DNA of 64,000 bases from Actinoplanes sp. NBRC 103695 (GTDB lineage Bacteria > Actinomycetota > Actinomycetes > Mycobacteriales > Micromonosporaceae), in the NCBI RefSeq assembly GCF_030269485.1, contig NZ_BSTL01000019.1:114140-178139 (forward strand). The letters are read 5' to 3'. The position numbers were made by a program, and so were the translations under genes. Shown piece after piece: positions 50,754 to 57,631 of this stretch. The notes below the pieces were generated by a model. It was not told where the DNA came from. It did no database searches and was given only the letters and a program-made list of their open reading frames with translations. The stretch's first letter is position 1. Every line of letters begins with the position of its first letter.

Positions 50754-51602
50754 CTACGCCAGGAATGCCTCGATGCCCATGCCCGCCGCGACCTCACGGG
50801 TGGCCTGCTCCTCGGCGGCGATCACGCGCTCGATCGGTCCGGCCTGGTTGTCGGGGCCGATCACGGTCCACCGCGGCCGGCTGCCGTCGGGCGTCTCGAC
50901 GAGCCGCACGACGGCGTCGGCCACCTCCCGCGGGTCGGCGGGGGCGCCGGTCTGGACCTCGGTGATCCGGGCGATGTAGGCGCCGAACCCTTCGCCGTAC
51001 GCGGCCAGCCGCTCCTGGTCCGCCGCCATCGAGGCGTTGACGCCGATGTTGGTGGCGTACGGCGCCGGCTCGACGATGACCGACTCGACCCCGAACGGCG
51101 CGAGCTCGTGGTGCCACGCGTCGGTGAGGCTCGCCAGGGCCGCCTTGCTGGCCGAGTACAGGCCGGCGTAGGGCACCGTCACCCGGCCGCCGAGCGACCC
51201 GATCTGGATCACCGCGCCGTGCCGCTGCTCGCGCAGGTGCGGCAGCGCGGCCCGGTTGACCCGAAGCGCGCCGAAGACGTTGACGTCGAACTGGCGCTGC
51301 GCCTCCTCGGCGGTGAACGGCTCGAGCGGGCCGGGGAAGACGCCACCGGCGTTGTTCACCACCACGTCCAGGCCGCCGGCCGTCGCCAGCACCGTCGCGA
51401 CGGCCCGGTCGGCGGACTCCTGATCGGTCACGTCGAGCTCGACCACGTGCACGCCGGCCTCGGTCAGCTCGGCGGCCGCCTTCTCGTTGCGCCCGGCCAC
51501 GTCCCGCAGACCGGCGAAGGCCTGGTGGCCACGCCGCCCGAGCCCCTCCACCGTCAGCCGCCCGAAGCCGCTGCTCGCACCCGTCACCAGAACCACGCTC
51601 AT
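50754..51602 (-). CDS. Short-chain dehydrogenase/reductase
   Basis: A 282-residue classical SDR. The NAD(P)-binding motif is TGASSGFG at residues 8-15, NNAGG near 85, and the active-site YSASK follows SLGGRVTVPYAG. ATG 51602 is chosen because GGAG lies 6 nt upstream; an ATG two codons earlier sits directly on that site. It is divergent from a TetR gene whose intergenic region carries repeated GCACCCCACTTG motifs, so it is probably the regulator's target. The substrate is unknown. Confidence 0.9.
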   Translation of the reverse strand: MSVVLVTGASSGFGRLTVEGLGRRGHQAFAGLRDVAGRNEKAAAELTEAGVHVVELDVTDQESADRAVATVLATAGGLDVVVNNAGGVFPGPLEPFTAEEAQRQFDVNVFGALRVNRAALPHLREQRHGAVIQIGSLGGRVTVPYAGLYSASKAALASLTDAWHHELAPFGVESVIVEPAPYATNIGVNASMAADQERLAAYGEGFGAYIARITEVQTGAPADPREVADAVVRLVETPDGSRPRWTVIGPDNQAGPIERVIAAEEQATREVAAGMGIEAFLA

Positions 51603-51623
51603 GGTCATCTCCGTCCAAGAAAT

Positions 51624-51675
51624 GGGGTGGCACCCCACTTGCGCCCTGAACTAAAGCGGAGGGGCACCCCACTTG
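51624..51675. promoter_or_regulatory. Putative TetR operators between SDR and TetR genes
   Basis: GGGGTGGCACCCC (51624-51636) is a palindrome, and GCACCCCACTTG occurs twice (51630-51641 and 51664-51675). One site sits at the SDR promoter and one just upstream of the TetR -10, suiting mutual repression. Confidence 0.6.
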
Positions 51676-51691
51676 TCAATGCGTCCTGGAT

Positions 51692-51697
51692 TACACT
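51692..51697 (+). promoter_or_regulatory. -10 element of a leaderless promoter (TetR)
   Basis: TACACT lies 7 nt before the GTG start at 51705, with no ribosome-binding site between them. Confidence 0.5.
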
Positions 51698-51704
51698 CGC
51701 CGTC

Positions 51705-52262
51705 GTGCCCGGTCCACCGAAACGCGCGGACGCCCGCCGCAACTACGAGCGGATCCTGGCCGCCGCCGAGGAGGAGATCGCCCGGGACGGCGCCGTCGCG
51801 TCGCTGGAGGAGATCGCCCGCCGCGCCGGGGTCGGGTCCGCCACCCTGCACCGGCACTTCCCGTCCCGGCGGGCGCTGCTCGAGGCGGTGTTCCACGACC
51901 GGGTCGAGGTGCTCTGCCTCCAGGCGCGCGACCTCGCCGGCGCTCCCGACGCCGGGCAGGCGCTGGCCGACTGGCTGCGGGCCGTCGCGGTCTTCGGCGC
52001 GACCACCCGCGGCCTGGCCTCGTCGATGCTTCCCGGCGTCGAGGCGGCGGCGGACAGCGACTGCGGCCCGATGCTGATGACGGCCGGCGACATCCTCCTG
52101 CGGCGGGCCCGGACGGCCGGCGCGGCGCGGCCCGGCGTGACCATCGCCGACGTGCTGACCATCGTCAACGCGATCTCACTGGCGACCGAGCAACACCCCC
52201 GCGCCGCCGAGGAGGCGGCCCGCCTCACCACGCTCGCCCTCAGCGGTGTGGTCAGCGCCTGA
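51705..52262 (+). CDS. TetR-family transcriptional regulator
   Basis: A 185-residue TetR regulator starting at GTG 51705 (VPGPPKRADARRNYERIL). The HTH lies at about 12-55 with SLEEIARRAGVGSATLHRHFPSRRALLEAVF. The C-terminal domain is short and helical (about 80-185), as in the kstR-like subgroup with TetR_C_33-type tails. The open frame continues far upstream but reads as an antisense shadow of the SDR gene. It probably represses the divergent SDR gene. Confidence 0.9.
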   Translation: MPGPPKRADARRNYERILAAAEEEIARDGAVASLEEIARRAGVGSATLHRHFPSRRALLEAVFHDRVEVLCLQARDLAGAPDAGQALADWLRAVAVFGATTRGLASSMLPGVEAAADSDCGPMLMTAGDILLRRARTAGAARPGVTIADVLTIVNAISLATEQHPRAAEEAARLTTLALSGVVSA

Positions 52263-52287
52263 AACGCGGATCGGCGACCATGACGGG

Positions 52288-52377
52288 ATGACGTTGATCA
52301 TCCGGGACGCCGCACCGGTGGCCATCGCCCAGCGCGAGCTGACCGCCGGCGACACCACCCCGGCCGACCCCACCTGA
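52288..52377 (+). pseudogene. Short 29-codon frame, possible gene remnant
   Basis: MTLIIRDAAPVAIAQRELTAG… is an open frame with mostly G/C third positions between the TetR gene and the convergent TPR gene. It has no good ribosome-binding site and is too short for any domain I recognise. It may be the 5' remnant of a deleted gene. Confidence 0.3.
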
Positions 52378-52384
52378 GCGCCGG

Positions 52385-53848
52385 TCAGGTGGTCGCGGTG
52401 AGGCGGCTCCGGAACTCCGCCTGCGCGGTCTGGAAGACGGCGTTGAGGTTCTCCAGCTCCGGCTCGGTGGGATCCCGGTTCAGGGCCACCTCGATCTTGA
52501 AGTCGCCGTCCACGATCGTGACGTCGAGGCGGTCCAGCAGGCCGGCCGGGAGTCTGGTGAGGACGAACTCGCGGAACGCGCCGGCGATGGTGGACTCCAT
52601 GTCGCCGCAGCCGCAGGTGCGGCCGTCCAGGACCGCGGTCAGGTGGCTGCGGCCGACGAGCGCGTCCGGGTGCACCGGGTCCATCACCGCCAAGCCCTCC
52701 TCCAGGACCACGCGCGCCTCCGGCAGACGCTCCTCGTGCTGCAGGAAGAGGCCGAGCGCGACACCGGCCCGCCCGACCGTGTCGTGGTCGGCGCCGCGGC
52801 GCGCCTCGCTCAACGCCTCGGTCAGCCGCTGCTCCGCCGGCACCGCCTGGCCTGCCTCCTTCAGGGCGAGACCCCAGTTGCGCAGCACCTGACTGCGCAG
52901 TTCCGGGCCACCGGCACGGGCCTTCGCGTGCGCCCGCGCGTACGTGGCCAGGCCCGCCTCGGCGTCGCCGGCCTCGCCCTGGGCCATCGCCAGGCCGAGC
53001 GCCGCCATCACCGCCGCCTCCTGCCTGCCCTGACGCTCGTAGGAGCCGAGCACCCGCTCGATGGCCCGGACCCGGCCGGCGTGGTCGCCCAGCCCGCGGC
53101 CGAGGTTCGCCTGCGCGGACAGGGCGTTGAGCGTCGCCTGGTGGTCGGGGCCGAGCCGTTCCTCGATGACGGCGACCGTGGCGGTGAGCAGGGACATGGA
53201 CGCCGGATCGCCGTCGTCCAGCGCCTGGACGACCCCGCCGCCGATCTGCGCGACGACCTCGTCGGGCAGCTGGGAGAGTCCGGGGAACAGCGGTTCGCCG
53301 GAGCCGGCGGCGTGCACGATCACCGCTCGCAGCGCCAGCGCCGAGGCCACCCGCTCGTGGCCGTTGCGCCACAGGTTCGCCACCGCCTCCTCGACGACCT
53401 GCCGGGCCTCCCCCGGGTTGCCACGCCGCAGCAGCAGGTCGGCCAGCGGTTCGAGGCCGAACGCGTACCCGGCGTGCTCGCGCCCGTAGAAGGCGAGCCG
53501 GTCCTGGGCACCCTGCCGCAGCTCCGCCTCCGCCTCGTCGAGGCGTCCGGCCATCCGCAGCGCCAGGCCCAGGTTGAGCCGGTAGGTCAGCTGGTCCTTG
53601 CGGGACTCGTGATCGCGCGGCGCCGCGGACACCGCGCGGCGGTAGCACTCGATCGCGCGGTCGTGCTGACCGGTGTTGAGCAGCACGGTACCCAGGTCGG
53701 ACTGGGCGCTGGCCCATGGCGCGCTGCCCTCGCCGTGCTTGTCCGCGACGGCCGACAGCTCGCGGGTCACGAGGTTCTCCGCGTCGCCCATGCGGCCCTC
53801 GCGCAACAGGGCGAAGGCGACGTCGATCGGGGTGGGGGGTGTCGTCAC
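52385..53848 (-). CDS. Tetratricopeptide-repeat protein
   Basis: A 487-residue cytoplasmic protein built of TPR-like helical pairs: GTVLLNTGQHDRAIECYRRA, NLGLALRMAGRLDEAEAEL, ALGLAMAQGEAGDAEAGLATYARA and GLFLQHEERLPEARVVLEEG. The C-terminal region from about residue 400 is distinct and holds a Cys cluster (GRTCGCGDM). GTG 53848 (VTTPPTPIDVAFALL) is preferred because it leaves an 11-bp gap; GTG 53893 would overlap the upstream gene by 34 nt. It likely partners the membrane protein encoded immediately upstream. Confidence 0.75.
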   Translation of the reverse strand: MTTPPTPIDVAFALLREGRMGDAENLVTRELSAVADKHGEGSAPWASAQSDLGTVLLNTGQHDRAIECYRRAVSAAPRDHESRKDQLTYRLNLGLALRMAGRLDEAEAELRQGAQDRLAFYGREHAGYAFGLEPLADLLLRRGNPGEARQVVEEAVANLWRNGHERVASALALRAVIVHAAGSGEPLFPGLSQLPDEVVAQIGGGVVQALDDGDPASMSLLTATVAVIEERLGPDHQATLNALSAQANLGRGLGDHAGRVRAIERVLGSYERQGRQEAAVMAALGLAMAQGEAGDAEAGLATYARAHAKARAGGPELRSQVLRNWGLALKEAGQAVPAEQRLTEALSEARRGADHDTVGRAGVALGLFLQHEERLPEARVVLEEGLAVMDPVHPDALVGRSHLTAVLDGRTCGCGDMESTIAGAFREFVLTRLPAGLLDRLDVTIVDGDFKIEVALNRDPTEPELENLNAVFQTAQAEFRSRLTATT

Positions 53849-53859
53849 GGGCCGGAAGT

Positions 53860-55398
53860 CTACGGACTGCCGGCCGGCCGCGCGGGCCGGCACAGCGCCG
53901 GGTTCCGCAACTCGTCACAAGGGCGGTTCCCATGCGTACGGAGGATGTCCGCGCCGACCTGATTCGTGAGGTAGCGCAGGAAGCTCGCCGCCAGTGAGGT
54001 GGCCGCCGGCTCGCCGTACGTGTAGCCGAACTCGGTCTCCCAGAATGGGTACGCGCCCTGGTCGGCGGCCCCCGACGTGGCCGGGCTCTCGCCGATCGTG
54101 ACCAGCGCGACGCCCTTGCGGCCGGTCGCCGCGCCCAGCTCGCTGTAGCCCATCGCCCCGGGCCGCTTCGCCACCACGTCGAGCAGGTCGCCGGTGCTGC
54201 CGCGCTCGCAGCGCAGCGGTCCCGCCCGGCCACCGGGGTCACGGTCCCGGCAGTCGTTGGAGTTGGTGGCCTCCTCGCGGACGCCGCCCAGGATCCGCTT
54301 CTGGAACGTGGTGCGCGTGCCGGACTGCGTGTTGCGGCTGACCAGCAGGATCGGGACGTCATTGCCGCCGATCTCGGACCAGTTGGTGTACCTGCCCTGA
54401 TAGATCTCGCGGATCCGGGCGATGCTCAGGTTGTGCACGCCGGCGTCCTCGTTGACCGCCAGGGTGAAGAGGAAGAGCGCGAGCGGCCGCGGCACCAGGC
54501 CCGGGTACAGGTCCGGTTTCGGCCCGTCGGAGAACGCGATCATCTCGTCCGACCTCGCCGTGTTGAGCTTCTCCAGGCCGACCCCGCTGCTGCCGAGATC
54601 GAGGGCGAAGGTCGCGCCGTCACAGGTCTTCGCGTACGTGTCGGCGGCCTCCCGGAGCACCGGCCCGGCGGCGGTGGAACCGACCAGCGTCAGCCGGCCG
54701 CCGGCGCAGTCCAGCGGGGTGTCGGCGTTGTTGCGCAGGAAGACGATCAGCTGCCCGACGACGAGCATCATGAGGAACACGACGAGCGCGATGGTGCGCT
54801 TCGGTGCGCCCGTACGCGCGCGGGTGACTTGGATCTGACCCCCGCCGACCCCACCCTTGATCCCGCCGACCACCTCCGGGTCGTCGTAGACGCCGAGCCG
54901 GCCGTTGTGGTTCCCGCCCCGCTCCAGGGCCGCCAGCACCTTGTAGTGGGCGCTCCGGTTGAGCGGAACCTTGGGCAGCTCGATCACGTCGTCCTTGACC
55001 GCCATGCCGGAACCGGCCTCGAACGCCGGGCGGAGGAACTCGTGGCTGAGCTCGGTCACCACCACACCGGCCACCCGCCGCCCAGGGAAACGCACGCGCA
55101 GGCCGACCTTGTCGGTGTCCAGCACGGCGTAGTCGTGGGGATCGATGTTGGTGAAGCCGTTGTTCTCGATCCGCAGCAGCACCAGCGTCGGGTCCTGCAG
55201 GTCGTGACCGTCCATCTGCAGTTGCCTCAGCGCCCCGGCCGCGTCGATCGTGCCGGCCACGTCGGTCGCCGTCGTGTCCATCTGCACGCGGTAGCCCAGC
55301 CGCTTACGGCCCTTGAAGACGAACTCGTAGAGGGCCGCGCCGACGGGAACCGCCACGCCCAGCGCGGCGAGCGCCACGCCCGCCCAGACGTCAATCAC
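53860..55398 (-). CDS. Membrane-anchored protein with PstS-like substrate-binding domain
   Basis: A 512-residue protein with two transmembrane helices (about 5-28 and 203-225). By the positive-inside rule (KGRKR after helix 1; RTGAPKR before helix 2) the ~175 residues between them are cytoplasmic and the C-terminal ~285 outside. The C-terminal part is a PstS-like phosphate/periplasmic-binding domain: RLTLVGSTAAGPVLREAADTY, LDLGSSGVGLEKL, IREIYQGRYTNWSEIGG, SGTRTTFQKRIL and AMGYSELG. No ABC permease is adjacent, so a sensor or scaffold role is more likely than transport (inference). GTG 55398 is probably leaderless. Confidence 0.8.
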   Translation of the reverse strand: MIDVWAGVALAALGVAVPVGAALYEFVFKGRKRLGYRVQMDTTATDVAGTIDAAGALRQLQMDGHDLQDPTLVLLRIENNGFTNIDPHDYAVLDTDKVGLRVRFPGRRVAGVVVTELSHEFLRPAFEAGSGMAVKDDVIELPKVPLNRSAHYKVLAALERGGNHNGRLGVYDDPEVVGGIKGGVGGGQIQVTRARTGAPKRTIALVVFLMMLVVGQLIVFLRNNADTPLDCAGGRLTLVGSTAAGPVLREAADTYAKTCDGATFALDLGSSGVGLEKLNTARSDEMIAFSDGPKPDLYPGLVPRPLALFLFTLAVNEDAGVHNLSIARIREIYQGRYTNWSEIGGNDVPILLVSRNTQSGTRTTFQKRILGGVREEATNSNDCRDRDPGGRAGPLRCERGSTGDLLDVVAKRPGAMGYSELGAATGRKGVALVTIGESPATSGAADQGAYPFWETEFGYTYGEPAATSLAASFLRYLTNQVGADILRTHGNRPCDELRNPALCRPARPAGSP

Positions 55399-55405
55399 TA
55401 CGCCG

Positions 55406-55411
55406 AGGTTA
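55406..55411 (-). promoter_or_regulatory. -10 element of a leaderless promoter (PstS-like gene)
   Basis: TAACCT on the minus strand ends 7 nt before the GTG at 55398; no ribosome-binding site is present. Confidence 0.45.
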
Positions 55412-55494
55412 GGACCGGTTCACACGGCGTGCCACGACCGGAGAGACTGTTCAGGGAGCGTTCACTGGGCGTCCGCAAAGGAGGCGACGGCATA

Positions 55495-55782
55495 ATGGAT
55501 CTCGTGGCGAACTGGGAGTACGCGAGGCTGGAGTACCGCTCGGCGGGGACCTTCGGCGCGGACAAATTCATGGACTGGACCGCGACGTTCCATCACCCGG
55601 GCGGCGTGCTGCGCTGGGGCACGGACGAGCGGTTCGACGATCTGCGGCACCTCAACCGGGCGGGCGCGGCCGGGTGGCAGTCGTACGACCGCACGGCCAT
55701 CCACGTCATCAACGAGCCGCACCGGCTCGCCTCGGTGACCTACTCGATGCGGCGGCCCATCCCGGCCCCTAACGGTCAGTAA
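55495..55782 (+). CDS. Small conserved-looking cytosolic protein of unknown function
   Basis: A 95-residue protein (MDLVANWEYARLEYRSAG…HVINEPHRLASVTYSMRRP) rich in aromatic residues; the NAxGxxGW-like segment NRAGAAGWQSYD recalls DUF4177-type small proteins. ATG 55495 is preceded by AAAGGAGGCGACGG, a strong ribosome-binding site. It stands alone, divergent from the PstS-like gene. Confidence 0.75.
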   Translation: MDLVANWEYARLEYRSAGTFGADKFMDWTATFHHPGGVLRWGTDERFDDLRHLNRAGAAGWQSYDRTAIHVINEPHRLASVTYSMRRPIPAPNGQ

Positions 55783-55905
55783 GGCGACACCGGAGTATCT
55801 TTCCCCGCCCTCGGCCGCTCCCACCAACGGACGCGGCCGAGGGGGACGCGTCCCGCCGGCCGTCCATCGCGGCGGCCGGCGTTCCTCGGGGGAAAGGTGC
55901 GCAAC

Positions 55906-57591
55906 GTGAAACGCCACATGCGCGAGAACTACTATGTGGTCGGCGAGGGGATCCTGACCACCGGCGAGGACGGCGGGCGGACGGAGCGACCGACCACCCT
56001 GGCGGAGCTTCGCAAGTTCCGGTTCTCACGGCTCGGGCCGAAGGGTAAGCCGCTCGACGAGCTCCTGCTCGCCAAGGTCGCGAAGGCCATGACGGTCGCG
56101 CCGACCGAGGCCGACCCGGTGCAGCCCGTGTCGGCCGACCCGCCGGTGCCGGCCGGCTTCACCTATCTGGGCCAGTTCGTGGACCACGACCTGACCCTGG
56201 ACAACACGGCGGCCGCGCTCGGTGAACAGGTCACGGTCGCCGAGCTTCTGCAGGGCCGGTCCCCGGCCCTCGATCTGGACTCCGTGTACGGGCGGGGCCC
56301 GGCGGACGCCGACGACGACCGGTTCTACGCCGCCGACAAGACCCATCTGAAGGTCGGCCTGACCGCGGCGCTGGACGGGGCCGGCACCAACGTCAACCTC
56401 AACGGGTACGACCTGCCCCGCGCCACCCAGGGATCGACCAAGGCGGAGCGGCAGCGGGCGCTGATCCCGGACGCCCGCAACGACGAGAACCTGGTCGTGG
56501 CGCAGACCCACCTGGCGTTCCAGCGGTTCCACAACCGGGTGGTGGACCACCTGGCCGACCACGGCGTGCCCGGCGCGATGCTGTTCAGCCGGACCCGCGA
56601 CCTCGTGGTCAAGCACTACCAGTGGATGCTGCGGACGGACTTCCTGCCGCGCATCGTGGACGCGTCCATCGTGGACGACGTCTTCACCAACGGCCGGCGG
56701 TTCGTCGAGCCGGCGGCGGGGCAGGACGGGCCGTACCCGAGCCTGCGGTTCGGTGACACGCCGACGATGCCGATCGAGTTCTCGGTGGCCGCGTACCGGC
56801 TGGGTCACAGCATGGTGCGGGCGGCGTACGACTGGAACCGGATCTTCAACCAGAGGCGCGGGACGCTGCGGCTGCTGTTCATCTTCAGCGGCACCAGCGG
56901 CAACTTCGACCCGTTCAACCCGAACGTCAACGACCAGGAGTCGGGGCTGTTCGAGCGGCTGCCGACGAACTGGACCGTCGACTGGCGCCGGATGTACGAC
57001 TTCGCCGGCGAGGCGGGACGCGCCGACCTGGCCGGTCCCGACGGGTTCAACCTGGCGCAGAAGATCGACACGCTGCTGGTCGACCCGCTGGCGCAGCTGC
57101 CGTTCGGCGCGTTCGGCGGCTCCGGCATCGACCCGGCCTCGCCGCGGCTCAACCTGGCCTTCCGCAACCTGGTCCGGGCCAACATGGTGGGCCTGGCCAG
57201 CGGCCAGCAGATGGCGAGGTTCCTCGGCATCGGCGAGCTGAAGCCGGACGAGATCCTGAACGGTTCGGGCGGCGCGAACCTCGGCTCGCTGACCGACACC
57301 GAGAAGGAGCAGTTCACCAAGCGGACGCCGCTCTGGTTCTACATCCTGCGGGAGGCCGAGCTCAACGGCGGCCGCCTGACCGGGGTGGGCGGCCGGATCG
57401 TCGCCGAGGTGTTCCACCGGGCCATGGAGGGCAGCCGGGTGTCGATCGTCCGGGATCCGTCCTGGCGTCCGAACCTCGGCCCCGACCCGGACACCTTCCG
57501 GATGGTGGATCTGCTGCTGTTCGCGTTCGAGGGACGCAAGGACCTGCTCGCGCCGCTGGGCGACGAGGAGCCGCCGGCTCCGCCCGCGTGA
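55906..57591 (+). CDS. Animal-type haem peroxidase family protein
   Basis: A 561-residue member of the peroxidase-cyclooxygenase (An_peroxidase) superfamily. GQFVDHDLTLDN near residue 90 supplies the distal His; EFSVAAYRLGHSMVRAAYDWN near 295 supplies the proximal His; LVVAQTHLAFQRFHNRVVDHL is the typical substrate-side helix. No signal peptide is visible. GTG 55906 is chosen because GGGGGAAAGG lies 8 nt upstream; GTG 55897 overlaps that site. It should oxidise halides or organic substrates with H2O2. A strong terminator follows. Confidence 0.87.
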   Translation: MKRHMRENYYVVGEGILTTGEDGGRTERPTTLAELRKFRFSRLGPKGKPLDELLLAKVAKAMTVAPTEADPVQPVSADPPVPAGFTYLGQFVDHDLTLDNTAAALGEQVTVAELLQGRSPALDLDSVYGRGPADADDDRFYAADKTHLKVGLTAALDGAGTNVNLNGYDLPRATQGSTKAERQRALIPDARNDENLVVAQTHLAFQRFHNRVVDHLADHGVPGAMLFSRTRDLVVKHYQWMLRTDFLPRIVDASIVDDVFTNGRRFVEPAAGQDGPYPSLRFGDTPTMPIEFSVAAYRLGHSMVRAAYDWNRIFNQRRGTLRLLFIFSGTSGNFDPFNPNVNDQESGLFERLPTNWTVDWRRMYDFAGEAGRADLAGPDGFNLAQKIDTLLVDPLAQLPFGAFGGSGIDPASPRLNLAFRNLVRANMVGLASGQQMARFLGIGELKPDEILNGSGGANLGSLTDTEKEQFTKRTPLWFYILREAELNGGRLTGVGGRIVAEVFHRAMEGSRVSIVRDPSWRPNLGPDPDTFRMVDLLLFAFEGRKDLLAPLGDEEPPAPPA

Positions 57592-57595
57592 GTGG

Positions 57596-57624
57596 AAGGG
57601 GCCCGGGGACGACCCGGGCCCCTT
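57596..57624. terminator. Bidirectional hairpin terminator
   Basis: AAGGGGCCCGGG, loop GACGA, then CCCGGGCCCCTT: a perfect 12-bp stem between the peroxidase and fungalysin genes, with T-runs on both strands. Confidence 0.9.
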
Positions 57625-57631
57625 CGTCTCG

